From NCBI RefSeq assembly GCF_918797525.1, contig NZ_OU963893.1, forward strand, positions 3,720,001 to 3,784,000: a DNA stretch of 64,000 bases, in the 5' to 3' direction. Within the stretch, counting starts at the first letter, position 1, and each line of letters opens with the position of its first letter. The notes under the pieces are model-generated. The model made no database searches. It had not been told where the DNA came from and saw nothing but the letters and a program-made list of their open reading frames with translations. The position numbers were made by a program, and so were the translations under genes. Origin of the DNA: an unidentified bacterial endosymbiont (lineage in GTDB: Bacteria; Pseudomonadota; Gammaproteobacteria; Enterobacterales; Enterobacteriaceae). This document shows positions 22,303 to 34,571 of this stretch, in pieces.

Positions 22303-22440
22303 TTATCTGGTTAACTCTTTTCATTTTACCCTGATCTGGGCTGACAACAAAGGAACTGCTTTTGAGACAAAGGATCTATGCCCGGCAGGACGATGCTGGC
22401 TACCATTACGCTAATCCGTTATTACAAGGAAATACATGCC

Positions 22441-22980
22441 ATGACAAGACGTTACCTGAAGTTGCTGCTGGTGGGGAGCCTCTTTACACTTAGCGCCTGC
22501 GCACCGCAAAGCGAAGTCCGTCAGATGAAACAAAGCGTGAACACGCTGAATACGGCAATGAACAAACTGAACAAAGAAACCGTGAAGATCGCGCAGCAAA
22601 ACGCGCTGAATAAAAAATCCAGCAGCGGCGTTTATCTGTTGCCAGGAGCAAACACGCCTGCGCGCCTCAATAGCCAGCTCGGCATGTTGAAAATGTCGCT
22701 GGTTAACGTGGCCGCGAATGCGGAGGGTACGCGCGCAACATTACGCATTCAGGGTGAATCCAACGATCCGCTCCCGGCGTTTAGCGGGACCGTTGAGTGG
22801 GGTCAAATCCAGGGCACAACCGACAGCTTCGATGAGGTGAACGTGAAGAACCAGCTCTTCACCGTACCGGCCAGTGCGCTGGCTCCGGGCGATGTTGATA
22901 TCCCGCTTCAGTTAAGCGGCCTTACGCCAGAGCAGTTAGGGTTTATCCGCATCCACGATATCCAGCCTGCCGCGCAATAA
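22441..22980 (+). CDS. yajI: Putative lipoprotein YajI (DUF3251)
   Basis: Envelope lipoprotein of unknown function. The 179-aa product has a lipoprotein signal ending LFTLSAC, so Cys20 should be lipidated; the following residues are APQ rather than Asp, which favours outer-membrane sorting. A short coiled stretch follows (MKQSVNTLNTAMNKLNKETVKIAQQ, about residues 29-53, not reproduced further) and then a beta-rich DUF3251 domain. The ATG at 22441 begins right at the signal peptide; an in-frame upstream ATG at 22378 would mask it. Confidence 0.9.
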   Translation: MTRRYLKLLLVGSLFTLSACAPQSEVRQMKQSVNTLNTAMNKLNKETVKIAQQNALNKKSSSGVYLLPGANTPARLNSQLGMLKMSLVNVAANAEGTRATLRIQGESNDPLPAFSGTVEWGQIQGTTDSFDEVNVKNQLFTVPASALAPGDVDIPLQLSGLTPEQLGFIRIHDIQPAAQ

Positions 22981-23091
22981 TCCTCCCTACGCGGGGTACA
23001 AAGTTACTCCGCTAACATTTACATCTTGCAAAGATTGGCAACATAAATAATTGCGGCTACAATCCCCGCCGTTTAAAGTACGCAAACGTGA

Positions 23092-23107
23092 ACGCAATCG
23101 ATTACGC
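23092..23107. promoter_or_regulatory. Candidate PurR-type operator before tsx
   Basis: ACGCAATCGATTACGC agrees with the PurR consensus ANGCAANCGNTTNCNT at all fixed positions except the last. E. coli tsx is controlled by nucleoside regulators (CytR, DeoR, CRP) and has been placed in the PurR regulon. A TATAAT box follows at 23156-23161. Confidence 0.5.
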
Positions 23108-23246
23108 ATGTGAGAGATATGTGAAACAACACATATTTTTGTGAGCAGGGATTCCTATAATAGGCTCCGCAGAAACACGAAATATTTAGAAACGCAATTC
23201 GCGCATTTTTCACTCCCGCAAGGGAATTTCAATCAGTGGCATGATT

Positions 23247-24125
23247 ATGAAAAAAACATTACTCGCAGCTGGCGCAGTGCTGGCACTGTCCTCCTCTTTC
23301 ACTGTAAACGCAGCTGAAAACGACAAACCACAGTACCTCTCTGACTGGTGGCATCAGAGCGTTAACGTGGTAGGCAGCTATCACACCCGGTTCGGACCAC
23401 AGATCCGCAACGATACCTACCTCGAGTACGAAGCATTTGCTAAAAAAGACTGGTTTGATTTCTACGGTTATATGGATGCGCCGGTCTTCTTCGGCGGTAA
23501 TACCGATGCAAAAGGTATCTGGAACCACGGCTCTCCCCTGTTTATGGAAATCGAACCGCGTTTCTCCATCGATAAGCTGACGGGTACCGATTTGAGCTTC
23601 GGTCCGTTCAAAGAGTGGTACTTCGCCAACAACTACATTTACGACATGGGCCGCAACTCAGCGGGCCGCCAGAGCACCTGGTACATGGGTCTGGGGACTG
23701 ACATCGACACCGGTCTGCCGATGAGCCTGTCCTTGAACGTCTATGCGAAGTACCAGTGGCAAAACTACGGCGCAGAAAACGAAAACGACTGGGATGGCTA
23801 TCGTTTCAAGGTGAAATACTTTGTGCCAATCACCCAGCTGTGGGGCGGTAACCTGAGCTACATCGGCTTCACCAACTTTGACTGGGGTTCAGACCTGGGC
23901 GATAAGAGCGCGTACGCTGAGAACGGTATTAAACAACGCACGAATGACTCCATCGCTTCCAGCCATATTCTTGCGCTGAACTACGATCACTGGCACTACT
24001 CTGTTGTGGCGCGTTACTGGCACAACGGTGGTCAGTGGAACGATGATGCAGACCTGAGCTGGATGAAAGAGAACGTACGCTCTACCGGCTGGGGTGGATA
24101 CCTTGTTGTAGGTTACAACTTCTAA
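23247..24125 (+). CDS. tsx: Nucleoside-specific channel-forming protein Tsx
   Basis: Twelve-stranded outer-membrane channel for nucleosides, also a receptor for phage T6-like phages and colicin K in E. coli. The 292-aa precursor has a 22-residue Sec signal ([20 protein letters not shown] then NAA cleavage), conserved aromatic repeats ([29 protein letters not shown]) and a terminal Phe (VVGYNF) for barrel assembly. The ATG at 23247 is chosen because AGTGG lies 7 nt before it; an ATG at 23241 is too close. The loop region near residue 230 ([14 protein letters not shown]) differs from E. coli, as expected for phage-exposed loops. Confidence 0.96.
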   Translation: MKKTLLAAGAVLALSSSFTVNAAENDKPQYLSDWWHQSVNVVGSYHTRFGPQIRNDTYLEYEAFAKKDWFDFYGYMDAPVFFGGNTDAKGIWNHGSPLFMEIEPRFSIDKLTGTDLSFGPFKEWYFANNYIYDMGRNSAGRQSTWYMGLGTDIDTGLPMSLSLNVYAKYQWQNYGAENENDWDGYRFKVKYFVPITQLWGGNLSYIGFTNFDWGSDLGDKSAYAENGIKQRTNDSIASSHILALNYDHWHYSVVARYWHNGGQWNDDADLSWMKENVRSTGWGGYLVVGYNF

Positions 24126-24167
24126 TCGGTGCGGGGATGCCCCCACTGTACTCTGGCTTCCCGCACA

Positions 24168-24203
24168 CGAAAAAGCGCCCTTGTCCCTGCCGGGAGAGGG
24201 CGC
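24168..24203 (-). terminator. Terminator for the secF operon
   Basis: On the minus strand GCGCCCT and AGGGCGC (24175-24203) form a stem followed by TTTTTC. This lies downstream of secF. Confidence 0.65.
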
Positions 24204-24212
24204 ACACGTAAA

Positions 24213-24238
24213 AAATCCCGGTCAGTTGACCGGGATTT
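24213..24238. terminator. Bidirectional terminator between tsx and secF
   Basis: AAATCCCGGTCA (24213-24224) and TGACCGGGATTT (24227-24238) are perfect reverse complements, with T or A runs on either side, between convergent genes. Confidence 0.8.
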
Positions 24239-24260
24239 CGATAACACATCAGATAATGTC

Positions 24261-25232
24261 TTACGGCAGAATAGACGGCTGATCCGCCCCTTCTTTTTCG
24301 ACTTTCTGCTGAAGCAGATGCTCGCGCTTCATACCCAGTTTCAGTGCAAGTGCGGACGCCACGTAAATAGACGAAGCCGTACCAATAGTGACACCAATCA
24401 GCATGGTCAGCGAGAAGCCTTCCAGTACCGGACCCCCGAAGAGATACAGCATCAGGATCACCATCAAAGTGGTGCCGGAAGTTATCAAAGTACGGTGCAA
24501 CGTCTGGGTCAACGACACGTTAAAGATTTCGTACGGCGTGCCGCGACGGATCTTACGGAAGTTTTCACGGATACGGTCAGATACCACGATACTGTCGTTC
24601 AGTGAGTAACCGATAACGGACATCAGCGATGCCACAATCGTCAGGTCAATCTCAATGTGAAACAGAGACAGTATGCCCATGGTGATCACCACATCGTGCG
24701 CCAGCGCGATGACGACGCCTGCCGCCAGTCGCCACTCGAAGCGGAAACCAACGTAAACCAGGATAGAGATCAGCGCCACCATCAGCGCCATCGCACCGGT
24801 CTGCGCCAGGTCCGCACCCACGCTTGGCCCGACGAACTCAATACGCTTCACCGTCGCATTCTGGCTGGTCGATTCGTTAATGACGTTAAGGACCTTGCTG
24901 CCCAGCTCCTGGCTGCCGTTAGCATCGTGTACCGGCGGCATACGCACCATGATGTCACGGCTGCTACCGAAGTTCTGCAGCAGCGGCTCTTCGAAGCCCG
25001 CTTTCTGCAGAGACAGACGCATTTCGTCCATATCGACCGGTTTTTCAAGGGTGATTTCAATCACCGTACCACCGGTGAAATCGAGGCCCCAGTTAAAGCC
25101 CTTCACGCCCATAATGACGATAGACAAAATCAGCAGAAAACCTGAAATGCCGAAGGCCCAGTAGTCCCAGCGCATAAAGTCCCAGACTTTACGGCCATGG
25201 TTCAATTGTTCAACAGTATATTCCTGTGCCAC
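24261..25232 (-). CDS. secF: Protein translocase subunit SecF
   Basis: RND-type partner of SecD that uses the proton motive force to pull exported proteins through SecYEG. The 323-aa protein has one N-terminal helix (about 20-40), a periplasmic domain, then five helices in the second half. The family motifs [10 protein letters not shown] and AHDVVITMG, with [21 protein letters not shown], are intact. It lies 10 nt after secD in the yajC-secD-secF order. Confidence 0.97.
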   Translation of the reverse strand: MAQEYTVEQLNHGRKVWDFMRWDYWAFGISGFLLILSIVIMGVKGFNWGLDFTGGTVIEITLEKPVDMDEMRLSLQKAGFEEPLLQNFGSSRDIMVRMPPVHDANGSQELGSKVLNVINESTSQNATVKRIEFVGPSVGADLAQTGAMALMVALISILVYVGFRFEWRLAAGVVIALAHDVVITMGILSLFHIEIDLTIVASLMSVIGYSLNDSIVVSDRIRENFRKIRRGTPYEIFNVSLTQTLHRTLITSGTTLMVILMLYLFGGPVLEGFSLTMLIGVTIGTASSIYVASALALKLGMKREHLLQQKVEKEGADQPSILP

Positions 25233-25242
25233 AACGCACTCC

Positions 25243-27090
25243 TCAGATAGACAGCTTTTTGACGCGCTTGCCGCCGTACAGCAGGTTCACGATGGCACGG
25301 GTGCCGACAATAGCGGTAAACATCGACGTTGCGACACCGATACCGGTAGTAATCGCAAAGCCTTTGATCGCGCCGGTACCCACTGCATACAGGATGAGAA
25401 CCTTAATCAGTGTTGTTACGTTCGCATCGAAGATAGAGCTGAACGCGCCTTTGTAGCCTTCTTCAATCGCCTGCTGCACAGAACGACCGTTGCTCAACTC
25501 TTCTTTTATGCGTTCGTTTATCAGTACGTTAGCATCGACCGCCACCGCAAGGGTGAGAACGATACCGGCAATCCCCGGCATGGTCAGCGTTGCCCCAGGC
25601 AACAGTGACATGATACCGATGATCAGCACCAGGTTCGCCACCAGCGCGGACGTCGCGATCAGACCAAACTTCTTGTAGAAGAAGATCATAAAGATAATCG
25701 AGACCACCAGACCGGCCAGACACGCTTCCAGACCCTGTTTGATGTTCTGCATACCCAGGGTTGGCCCAATGGTACGTTCTTCAACAATCTGGATTGGCGC
25801 AATCAGCGCACCGGCACGCAGCAGCAGCGAGAGCTGACGCGCTTCGTTCGGGTTGTTAATACCGGTGATACGGAAGCTGTTACCCAGACGAGACTGGATG
25901 TTGGCGATGTTAATCACCTCTTCCTCTTTCACCAGCACCGCACGACCGTTAGCATCTTTCTTACCGCTGTCTTTGTACTCCACGAACAGGGTCGCCATCG
26001 GTTTACCGATATTGTCCTTGGTGAAGTTAGACATGATGTTACCACCCGCGCTATCAAGCGAGATGTTAACCTGCGGCTGGTTGTACTCGTCCTGGCTTGA
26101 GGTGGAGTCGGTGATGTGGTCACCGGTCAGGATCACGCGTTTGTAAAGCACAACCGGCTGGCCTTCGCGGGTCTGTTTCACTTCGGAGTCGCCCGGAATA
26201 CGGCCAGCGGCAGCGGCGGCCTGATCGACGTTAGCGTTAACCAGACGGAATTCCAGAGTTGCAGTCGCCCCCAGAATCTCTTTCGCACGCGCCGTATCCT
26301 GGATACCCGGCAGCTCAACCACAATACGGTCGGCCCCCTGACGTTGTACCAGCGGCTCGGCCACGCCCAGTTGGTTTACACGGTTACGCAGAATGTTGAT
26401 GTTCTGCTGAACGGCGTATTCACGCGCTTCACTCAGACGCGCATCCGTCATCACCGCACGCAGTTGGTTGCTGCCCTGAGAGGTGATCACCAGATCGCGG
26501 TGACGTTGAGACAAATAACTAACGGCCTGATCGCGTGCCGCGCTGTCGCGGAACTGGATGCTCATGCCGTATTTATCTTCTTTACGCACGGTGGTGTACG
26601 CAATGCCTTTCTCGCGCAAATCGCTGCGCAGGCTGTCGATATTCTGTTCCTGCAGCTTACCCAGCGCGGTATCCATATCCACTTCCATCAGGAAGTGAAC
26701 ACCACCACGCAGGTCAAGACCAAGTTTCATTGGCTCTGCGTTCAGCGCAGCCAACCAGCGCGGCGTTGCAGGAGCAAGGTTCAGCGCCACGACGTATTTA
26801 TCCCCCAGCACGCCCATCAGCGCTTCACGGGCGCGGAGCTGCGTGTCGGTGGTGTCGAAGCGAGCGAGAATTGCGCCCTCTTCCAGTGCCACAGACTTAG
26901 CGGTAATTTTTTCTTCTTGTAACGTTTTCTGGACCTGGATCAGCGTTTGCTCACTGGCGGCGACACCGCGCGCGCCAGTGATTTGAACGGCCGGATCCTC
27001 ACCATAAAGGTTGGGAAGTGCATACACCAGGCCGACAACAATGACGACCACCAGCATGACGTACTTCCACAAAGGATAACGGTTTAACAC
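25243..27090 (-). CDS. secD: Protein translocase subunit SecD
   Basis: Inner-membrane accessory subunit of the Sec translocon. The 615-aa protein has one N-terminal helix, a large periplasmic region with the P1 head domain, and five C-terminal helices. The family motif [15 protein letters not shown] follows the start region, and the [15 protein letters not shown] stretch in helix 4 carries the residues linked to proton flow. It lies 26 nt after yajC, in one operon with secF. Confidence 0.97.
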   Translation of the reverse strand: MLNRYPLWKYVMLVVVIVVGLVYALPNLYGEDPAVQITGARGVAASEQTLIQVQKTLQEEKITAKSVALEEGAILARFDTTDTQLRAREALMGVLGDKYVVALNLAPATPRWLAALNAEPMKLGLDLRGGVHFLMEVDMDTALGKLQEQNIDSLRSDLREKGIAYTTVRKEDKYGMSIQFRDSAARDQAVSYLSQRHRDLVITSQGSNQLRAVMTDARLSEAREYAVQQNINILRNRVNQLGVAEPLVQRQGADRIVVELPGIQDTARAKEILGATATLEFRLVNANVDQAAAAAGRIPGDSEVKQTREGQPVVLYKRVILTGDHITDSTSSQDEYNQPQVNISLDSAGGNIMSNFTKDNIGKPMATLFVEYKDSGKKDANGRAVLVKEEEVINIANIQSRLGNSFRITGINNPNEARQLSLLLRAGALIAPIQIVEERTIGPTLGMQNIKQGLEACLAGLVVSIIFMIFFYKKFGLIATSALVANLVLIIGIMSLLPGATLTMPGIAGIVLTLAVAVDANVLINERIKEELSNGRSVQQAIEEGYKGAFSSIFDANVTTLIKVLILYAVGTGAIKGFAITTGIGVATSMFTAIVGTRAIVNLLYGGKRVKKLSI

Positions 27091-27116
27091 GGCAATTCCC
27101 TTTGGGAAAGTTGGGA

Positions 27117-27449
27117 TTACAGCGCCTTCATGGTGCCTTTCGGCAGAACGGCAGCTACGAAGTCACGTTTAATAACCACTTCAGTGGTGTCGTTCAGTGC
27201 GATTGCAATGTAGCCGCTTTCAGCTACTTTGGTCACACGGCCCACCAGGCCACCGTTGGTCAACACTTCATCGCCTTTCGCGATGGAGTTCATCAGATTT
27301 TTGTGCTCTTTGGTACGCTTCTGCTGTGGACGCAGGATCATGAAGTAGAAGATCAGACCGAACACAACCAGCATCAGAATCAGAGACATCGGGCTGCCCT
27401 GAGATGGTGCGCCAGTTGCTGCTACCGCATCAGAAATAAAAAAGCTCAT
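27117..27449 (-). CDS. yajC: Sec translocon accessory subunit YajC
   Basis: Small inner-membrane protein that associates with SecDF. The 110-aa product has one hydrophobic helix (about 20-43, [19 protein letters not shown]) followed by the conserved [13 protein letters not shown] and [15 protein letters not shown] stretches of the cytosolic domain. It starts 22 nt after the tgt stop, as in the E. coli queA-tgt-yajC-secDF cluster. Confidence 0.96.
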   Translation of the reverse strand: MSFFISDAVAATGAPSQGSPMSLILMLVVFGLIFYFMILRPQQKRTKEHKNLMNSIAKGDEVLTNGGLVGRVTKVAESGYIAIALNDTTEVVIKRDFVAAVLPKGTMKAL

Positions 27450-27471
27450 TCAAATTCCCTCATTATTAACA

Positions 27472-28635
<1,164 letters not shown>

Positions 28636-28654
28636 TTATCCTGGTGCCGCGGAG

Positions 28655-29725
28655 TTATTCCCCGACACGCTCATGCAAAGCCTGCGGATTGTACGTGATA
28701 AACATCGCGTCCCCGTAGCTAAAAAAGCGATATTTTTGTTCTACCGCAGACTTATACGCAGCCATAGTGTGTTGATAACCCGCAAAGGCCGAAACCAGCA
28801 TAATCAGCGTGGATTCCGGCAGATGGAAGTTGGTCACCAGCGCATCAATCACCTTGTATTGATAACCCGGGTAAATGAAGATCTGCGTGTCGCCAAAGAA
28901 CGGCTCAATCAGGTCATTTTTGGCGGCCTGCGCGGCGCTCTCAAGAGAACGTACAGACGTGGTGCCAACGGCAATCACGCGGCTGCCGCGGGCTTTCGCA
29001 GACAGAACAGCGTCTACAACGTCCTGCGGCACTTCGGCATACTCGGAATGCATAATGTGATCTTCAATGCTGTCCACGCGCACGGGCTGGAAGGTACCCG
29101 CCCCGACGTGCAACGTCACGAATGCCATCTCAATGCCCTTTGCGCGCAGTTTTTCAAGCAACGGCTCATCAAAGTGCAGGCCCGCGGTTGGCGCAGCTAC
29201 CGCACCCGGCTTTTGGCTGTAGACGGTTTGATACAGTTCGCGATCGGCCTCTTCGTCGGGGCGCTCGATATACGGCGGCAGCGGCATATGGCCGATGGCG
29301 TTGAGGATGTCCAGCACCGTGCGCTCGTCATTGAACGCCACTTCAAACAGCGCATCGTGACGCGCGGTCATGGTCGCTTTAATGCTCTCGTCGTCACCCA
29401 GCAGCAATTCTGCGCCCGGCCTGGGTGCTTTAGATGCGCGAATGTGTGCCAGAATGCGTTTATCATCAAGCATACGTTCAACCAGCACTTCAATCTTCCC
29501 GCCGCTGGCTTTACGGCCAAACAGACGCGCGGGGATCACGCGGGTATTATTAAAGACCAGCAGATCGCCAGGGTTGAGCTTATCGTGCAAATCGGTGAAA
29601 GTACCGTGCGTCAGCTCGCCCGTTGGCCCGTCCAGTGACAGTAAGCGGCAGCTACTGCGCTCAGGCATTGGATAGTGAGCAATCAGGGATTCGGGTAGTT
29701 CAAAGGAGAAATCGGCGACGCGCAT
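28655..29725 (-). CDS. queA: S-adenosylmethionine:tRNA ribosyltransferase-isomerase
   Basis: Transfers the ribosyl part of S-adenosylmethionine to preQ1-tRNA, giving epoxyqueuosine. The 356-aa protein starts [19 protein letters not shown] and has the family blocks [21 protein letters not shown] and [12 protein letters not shown], ending [11 protein letters not shown]. The ATG at 29725 matches the E. coli start; an upstream in-frame ATG at 29758 gives an unusual 11-residue extension. It is divergent from acpH. Confidence 0.97.
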   Translation of the reverse strand: MRVADFSFELPESLIAHYPMPERSSCRLLSLDGPTGELTHGTFTDLHDKLNPGDLLVFNNTRVIPARLFGRKASGGKIEVLVERMLDDKRILAHIRASKAPRPGAELLLGDDESIKATMTARHDALFEVAFNDERTVLDILNAIGHMPLPPYIERPDEEADRELYQTVYSQKPGAVAAPTAGLHFDEPLLEKLRAKGIEMAFVTLHVGAGTFQPVRVDSIEDHIMHSEYAEVPQDVVDAVLSAKARGSRVIAVGTTSVRSLESAAQAAKNDLIEPFFGDTQIFIYPGYQYKVIDALVTNFHLPESTLIMLVSAFAGYQHTMAAYKSAVEQKYRFFSYGDAMFITYNPQALHERVGE

Positions 29726-29817
29726 GACGTATACTCGTGACTTAAAAACAGGCGGCATAGTCTAGTGCTCACACCACTTTGCTGCAACAACTAGCCGCCA
29801 CTGGATAAAAAAAACGC

Positions 29818-30399
29818 ATGAACTTTCTCGCTCATCTGCATCTCGCTCACCTCGCTAACAGTTCCCTTTCTGGCAATTTGCTGGCCGATTTCGTGCGCGG
29901 CAACCCCACTGAGGCGTATTCTGCCGAGGTCGTTGAGGGGATTTTTATGCACCGCCGTATCGACGTCCTGACCGATAACCTGCCCGAAGTGACGGAGGCC
30001 AAAACGTGGTTTCGCCCGCAAACGCGCCGCGTTGCGCCGATTACGCTCGACGTAATGTGGGATCATTTCCTGTCGCGCCACTGGTCGCAACTTTCGCCAG
30101 AGATGCCGCTACCGGCGTTCGTGCGCTATGCCCGGGCACAGATCGCTATTATTTTGCCGGACTCACCGCCACGCTTTGTCACTCTTAACCATCATTTATG
30201 GTCAGAGCGCTGGCTTGAACGCTACCGCGAGATGGATTTTATTCAGAGTGTGTTAAACGGGATGGCGAGCCGTCGCCCGCGGCTGGACGCCCTGCGCAAC
30301 TCCTGGCACGATCTGGATCAACACTACGAGGCGCTGGAAAGGCTTTTCTGGCAGTTTTACCCACGTATGATGGCCCTGGCGCAAAATAAACAGCTTTAA
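29818..30399 (+). CDS. acpH: Acyl carrier protein phosphodiesterase
   Basis: Hydrolyses holo-ACP to apo-ACP by removing the 4'-phosphopantetheine arm. The 193-aa HD-like protein starts [10 protein letters not shown], with [10 protein letters not shown] and [13 protein letters not shown] giving the putative metal-ligand His/Asp residues, and [11 protein letters not shown] further on. Same length as the E. coli protein. It is divergent from queA, and tsaA follows after 126 nt with its own promoter. Confidence 0.94.
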   Translation: MNFLAHLHLAHLANSSLSGNLLADFVRGNPTEAYSAEVVEGIFMHRRIDVLTDNLPEVTEAKTWFRPQTRRVAPITLDVMWDHFLSRHWSQLSPEMPLPAFVRYARAQIAIILPDSPPRFVTLNHHLWSERWLERYREMDFIQSVLNGMASRRPRLDALRNSWHDLDQHYEALERLFWQFYPRMMALAQNKQL

Positions 30400-30449
30400 T
30401 TGTGGGCTGGTGATAGTTCAAAGCCCGGTCACCGATCGTCAACGCCTCT

Positions 30450-30478
30450 TTGTCTTATCGCTAAACACGCTCTATACT
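30450..30478 (+). promoter_or_regulatory. sigma70 promoter of tsaA
   Basis: TTGTCT (30450-30455) and TATACT (30473-30478) are 17 bp apart, about 48 nt before the tsaA ATG. No OxyR site could be assigned by eye. Confidence 0.65.
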
Positions 30479-30525
30479 GGCCCGCGTTGCGCTCTAAATA
30501 CCCTTATTATCTACAGGAGAATCAT

Positions 30526-31128
30526 ATGGTTCTGGTCACTCGTCCGGCCCCGGATTTTACCGCTGCAGCCGTTCTGGGCAACGGTGAAATCGTTGAAAAT
30601 TTCAACTTCAAACAGCACACTAACGGTAAAATGACCGTTCTGTTCTTCTGGCCAATGGACTTCACTTTCGTTTGCCCGTCTGAGCTGATCGCATTCGACA
30701 AACGTTACGAAGAATTCCAGAAGCGTGGCGTAGAAGTTGTTGGCGTCTCCTTTGACTCTGAATTTGTACACAACGCATGGCGTAACACCCCTGTCGACAA
30801 CGGCGGCATTGGTGCAGTGAAATACGCGATGGTTGCGGATATCAAACGCGAAATCCAGCAGGCTTACGGTATCGAACATCCGGACGCTGGCGTTGCGCTG
30901 CGTGGCTCTTTCCTGATCGACGCTAACGGCATCGTTCGTCATCAGGTTGTGAACGATCTGCCGCTGGGGCGTAACGTCGATGAAATGCTGCGTATGGTTG
31001 ACGCGCTGCAGTTCCACGAAGAGCACGGTGAAGTGTGCCCGGCTCAATGGGAAAAAGGCAAAGAAGGGATGAACGCCTCTCCGGACGGCGTGGCAAAATA
31101 CCTGTCCGAGAACGTATCCAGCCTGTAA
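30526..31128 (+). CDS. tsaA: 2-Cys peroxiredoxin (AhpC/TSA family)
   Basis: Reduces hydrogen peroxide and organic hydroperoxides in the cytosol, recycled by thioredoxin or a similar donor. The 200-aa protein has the peroxidatic Cys in DFTFVCPSEL (about Cys50) and the resolving Cys in HGEVCPAQW (about Cys171), the typical 2-Cys pattern, plus the catalytic Thr and Arg contexts. AGGAG precedes the ATG. The gene is present at this locus in Salmonella-type genomes but not in E. coli K-12. The symbol follows that use; it may also be annotated as peroxiredoxin C. Confidence 0.93.
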   Translation: MVLVTRPAPDFTAAAVLGNGEIVENFNFKQHTNGKMTVLFFWPMDFTFVCPSELIAFDKRYEEFQKRGVEVVGVSFDSEFVHNAWRNTPVDNGGIGAVKYAMVADIKREIQQAYGIEHPDAGVALRGSFLIDANGIVRHQVVNDLPLGRNVDEMLRMVDALQFHEEHGEVCPAQWEKGKEGMNASPDGVAKYLSENVSSL

Positions 31129-31133
31129 TCTGA

Positions 31134-31157
31134 GGCCCGCTTATGCGGGCCTTCTTA
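31134..31157 (+). terminator. Terminator after tsaA
   Basis: GGCCCGC (31134-31140), loop TTAT and GCGGGCC (31145-31151) are followed by TTCTTAT. Confidence 0.75.
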
Positions 31158-31168
31158 TAGGTTAACGC

Positions 31169-32986
31169 TCAGTTACCTATCCAGAGGGTCGCCGAAATGG
31201 CCGGTAATGAGAGTACGCCGCCCTGCACTGCCCCTTTCCCCTCCTTTAAGCGCCACACCTTCACGTTCAGCAGCGGAGACTCATCCATCACCACGTCACA
31301 GGCTTCTCCCCGGTTAATCGCCACCAGCACGCGCTGCTGGTTATAGACGCGGACAAACACCACTACGTCATCCTGTGCGTAAATCACCTGGCAGCCGCCA
31401 TAGCGCAGGGCCAGGTTCTGTTTACGCAGCTTCGCCAGCCGCTGATACAGGCTGAACAAGACCTTATCCTGTTTTTCCGGCTCCCACGGGAACGTTTTAC
31501 GGCAGAACGGATCGTTGTTACCGTCCAGCCCGACTTCATCGCCGTAGTAAATGCAGGGCACTCCCGGCCAGGTAAAAAGCCAGGTCACAGCCAGCGGCAG
31601 CCGGGCGATATCCTTGCCGAGCAGGGAGTTAAAACGCGCGGTATCGTGGCTATCCAGCTGGTTAAACATCCGCAACTGCTGCTGATGCGACAAACCGGCA
31701 CGGTAATTATCCATCCACTGCATGCAGGTTTTGGCGTCGATATGATTGGGATCGTATGAAATATCGGTATTCGCCAGAAATCCCCACAGCGGGAAGGTAA
31801 AACCGCGATAGTTCATCGCCGCATCTTCCACATCGGCCTGCAGCCACTGACGCGCATCACCAAAATGCTCACCAAAAACAAATGCCTCCGGCTGGGCCGC
31901 TTTTGCCGAACGCGCGATCCCGGCGACGTGCTGGAGGTTATTGCGCGCCCCGCCCGCTTCGCCAAGCATATGCACCACGTCCAGCCGCCAGCCGTCCATA
32001 TTCCACGGTGCTTTAAGCCAGTGACGCACGATACTGTCTTCACCACCGTAAATTTCATTTACAAGCGTGGGTGACTGGAAATCCAGCTTCGGCAGGCTGG
32101 CATAGCCCAGCCAGTCCAGGGCATGGCCCTCCTCGTTAAAGCTATACCAGTCACGCTGCGGCGAGTCCGGATTGTGACACGCCCCGCTCATCGACTGGTT
32201 ATGACGGTCGAACCAGGCATGAGAATCCCCGCTGTGGTTGAATACGCCGTCCAGAATCAGGCGTATACCTTCATTTTTGGTATTCTCTCTCAGGCGTAAC
32301 AGCGCCTCATCGCCCCCGAACCGGGCATCAACCTGACGATAATCTTCGGTATCGTATTTATGCACGCTCGGCGCTTTAAAGACCGGATTGAGATACAGCG
32401 CGTTGACACCGAGTTTTTTCAGATACGGCAGTTTTTCGCTGATACCATCAAGATCGCCGCCGTAAAAGGTCGAACCTCCCGCCTGAGCGGTAAGCGGTTC
32501 TTCCCACGCTTTCAGGATAATGTCATGGCCCGCCGCCGCGTGGTAATAGACCTTGTCCTGCTGTGCGGTTCTTTTTTCACTGCGTGCAAAACGATCGGTG
32601 AAAATCTGATAAAAGACCCGATCGTTTAGCCACTGCGGGCCATTGTCCGGGTGATCCACCGCAAATTGCTCCAGACGGGCCGGCGGAAAATGGCTGAATC
32701 CCTGCGGGGTAAACCACAACTGGCGGTCGTTCCACAGCAGTTTGAAACTGTAGCGGCGGCGCGGCTGCCCGCTGTTAAGGTCAATGTTTGCCCGCCAGGC
32801 GGTGATCCCAGGCTGGGGCTGGCTGCGCTGCTTGTGCATTTTCAGCGTCGTTTCTTCGTTATCCACTTCAGCGCGTAGCGTTATACGATCCGGCTGATTT
32901 TCTCCCGCCAGCCAGAGCGTAATCACCAGGCGGTCTTTATTTTGCTTAACAAATGGAGCAACCGGAAGGTGCCAGGCATTTAACAT
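31169..32986 (-). CDS. malZ: Maltodextrin glucosidase
   Basis: Cytosolic GH13 enzyme that removes glucose from the reducing end of maltodextrins. The 605-aa protein has an N-terminal beta domain (1-120) and an (alpha/beta)8 barrel carrying the four GH13 regions: [23 protein letters not shown] (nucleophile Asp), [11 protein letters not shown] (acid/base Glu) and [10 protein letters not shown]. The ATG at 32986 has AAGGGGA upstream; a GTG directly before it is in frame. Two MalT-box sequences lie upstream. Confidence 0.96.
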   Translation of the reverse strand: MLNAWHLPVAPFVKQNKDRLVITLWLAGENQPDRITLRAEVDNEETTLKMHKQRSQPQPGITAWRANIDLNSGQPRRRYSFKLLWNDRQLWFTPQGFSHFPPARLEQFAVDHPDNGPQWLNDRVFYQIFTDRFARSEKRTAQQDKVYYHAAAGHDIILKAWEEPLTAQAGGSTFYGGDLDGISEKLPYLKKLGVNALYLNPVFKAPSVHKYDTEDYRQVDARFGGDEALLRLRENTKNEGIRLILDGVFNHSGDSHAWFDRHNQSMSGACHNPDSPQRDWYSFNEEGHALDWLGYASLPKLDFQSPTLVNEIYGGEDSIVRHWLKAPWNMDGWRLDVVHMLGEAGGARNNLQHVAGIARSAKAAQPEAFVFGEHFGDARQWLQADVEDAAMNYRGFTFPLWGFLANTDISYDPNHIDAKTCMQWMDNYRAGLSHQQQLRMFNQLDSHDTARFNSLLGKDIARLPLAVTWLFTWPGVPCIYYGDEVGLDGNNDPFCRKTFPWEPEKQDKVLFSLYQRLAKLRKQNLALRYGGCQVIYAQDDVVVFVRVYNQQRVLVAINRGEACDVVMDESPLLNVKVWRLKEGKGAVQGGVLSLPAISATLWIGN

Positions 32987-33065
32987 CACGAATCCCCTTA
33001 GATGAAATTGACGTCACCTTGCCACAGGGTTGTTAAGGTTAGCTCATCATGATGCAGTTTATTCA

Positions 33066-33087
33066 GGGAGGAGGACGGGGGAGGAGA
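33066..33087. promoter_or_regulatory. Two MalT-box-like repeats upstream of malZ
   Basis: GGGAGGAGG (33066-33074) and GGGAGGAGA (33079-33087) are direct repeats 13 bp apart. The first fits the MalT core GGGA[T/G]GAGG exactly, and the second differs in the last base. malZ is a MalT-activated gene in E. coli. The boxes sit about 80-100 bp before the malZ ATG. Confidence 0.6.
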
Positions 33088-33090
33088 AAT

Positions 33091-33113
33091 AATGCCCGGC
33101 ATCGCCGGGCATT
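33091..33113 (-). terminator. Terminator after proY
   Basis: AATGCCCGGC and GCCGGGCATT form a 10-bp perfect stem with loop ATC. On the minus strand it is followed by ATTTCTCC. It ends 5 nt from the proY stop. Confidence 0.7.
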
Positions 33114-33117
33114 AAGG

Positions 33118-34491
33118 TTACTGCGCTTGCGCCAGCCTGCGGTCATGACGGCGTTTAAACACCCAACCGACCAGTAGCAGGAGGAGCCACGCGAAGCCCA
33201 CGTACAGCGAAATACGGGTATCCGGGTGGTAGCCAATCAGGGCGATAATCAACACCAGGAAGACCAGACCGACCGCGGTTGTTGCCACGCCGCCCGGGAC
33301 TTTGAACTTCAGCGCTTTCGTCTCGGATGGCGATAGACGGCGGCGGAACGCAATCTGCGACAGCAGGATCATTATCCACACCCACACGGTCGCGAAGGTT
33401 GCCAGCGAGGCAATCACCAGGAAGACGTTTTCCGGCATGATATAGTTCAAATAGACCGAGAACAGCAGTGCCACGGTCATCACCACGACCGTCACCCACG
33501 GCGTACCGCGGCGAGAGGTTTTGGCAAACACCTTAGGTGCGCTGCCCTGCTCCGCCATTCCGTGCAGCATACGGCCCACGCCGAAGACGTCGCTATTGAT
33601 GGCAGACAGCGATGCGGTGAGCACCACAAAGTTGAGGATACTGGCGGCAAACGCAATACCCAGGTGCTGGAAAGTCAGCACAAACGGGCTGCCGTTAGTG
33701 CCCACCAGGTTCCACGGATAGATGGACATAATCACGAACAGCGTACCCACATAGAACACCAGAATACGCATGGGCACAGAGTTAATGGCGCGCGGAATCG
33801 ATTTCTCCGGGTCTTTCGCTTCCCCGGCGGTAATCCCGATAATCTCGATACCGCCATAAGCAAACATCACCATCTGTAACGACATCACCATGCCCAGCCA
33901 GCCGTTGCTGAAGAAGCCACCGTTGCTCCACAGGTTATGGATCCCGGTGGGTTGCCCGCCGTTTCCTATTCCCCAGATGATGATGCCGAAACCGGCGAGG
34001 ATCATGATGATAATGGTGGCAACTTTGAAGAAGGAGAACCAAAATTCCAGCTCGCCAAACACCTTCACGCTCATCAGGTTGACGGCGCAGATGATCAGCA
34101 CCACGCTCAGTACCCAAATCCAGTGCGGAACCGCCGGGAACCAGACGCCCATATAAATGCCGAACGCGGTAACGTCGGCAATCGCGACAATCAGGATCTC
34201 AAAGCAGTAGGTCCAGCCGGTGATAAAGCCCGCCAGCGGGCCTAAATTTTCCTGGGCGTAGCGTGAAAATGAGCTGGCGGACGGATTGTGAACCGACATC
34301 TCCCCCAGCGCACGCATGATGATATACGCCGCGACACCGCCGATGATATAGGCTAACAGCACGCTTGGACCGGCCATTTTGATGGCATCTGCCGAACCAT
34401 AAAAAAGACCGGTGCCGATAGCGGAGCCGAGCGCCATAAAGCGGATGTGGCGCGTGCTTAGCCCACGTTTAAGTTTGTTAGTGCTTTCCAT
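33118..34491 (-). CDS. proY: Amino acid permease ProY (proline-specific type)
   Basis: Inner-membrane APC-superfamily permease; cryptic as a proline transporter in Salmonella and E. coli, so the physiological substrate is not certain. The 457-aa protein has twelve helices, starting with [24 protein letters not shown], the glycine-rich substrate-binding helix 1, and the helix 6 block [16 protein letters not shown]. The ATG at 34491 gives the usual length; an in-frame ATG at 34530 would add 13 residues from the terminator region. Downstream of brnQ, but separated from it by a strong terminator. Confidence 0.95.
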   Translation of the reverse strand: MESTNKLKRGLSTRHIRFMALGSAIGTGLFYGSADAIKMAGPSVLLAYIIGGVAAYIIMRALGEMSVHNPSASSFSRYAQENLGPLAGFITGWTYCFEILIVAIADVTAFGIYMGVWFPAVPHWIWVLSVVLIICAVNLMSVKVFGELEFWFSFFKVATIIIMILAGFGIIIWGIGNGGQPTGIHNLWSNGGFFSNGWLGMVMSLQMVMFAYGGIEIIGITAGEAKDPEKSIPRAINSVPMRILVFYVGTLFVIMSIYPWNLVGTNGSPFVLTFQHLGIAFAASILNFVVLTASLSAINSDVFGVGRMLHGMAEQGSAPKVFAKTSRRGTPWVTVVVMTVALLFSVYLNYIMPENVFLVIASLATFATVWVWIMILLSQIAFRRRLSPSETKALKFKVPGGVATTAVGLVFLVLIIALIGYHPDTRISLYVGFAWLLLLLVGWVFKRRHDRRLAQAQ

Positions 34492-34520
34492 TTGAGTCTT
34501 GCCATTCAACACGAAAAAAC

Positions 34521-34551
34521 AAAAAACCACGGGGCCTTAAGCCCCGTGGTT
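34521..34551 (-). terminator. Intrinsic terminator after brnQ
   Basis: On the minus strand AACCACGGGGC and GCCCCGTGGTT form an 11-bp perfect stem with loop TTAAG, followed by TTTTTTG. A textbook terminator between brnQ and proY. Confidence 0.85.
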
Positions 34552-34571
34552 AAACAGTTTGTTGCCGTTGA

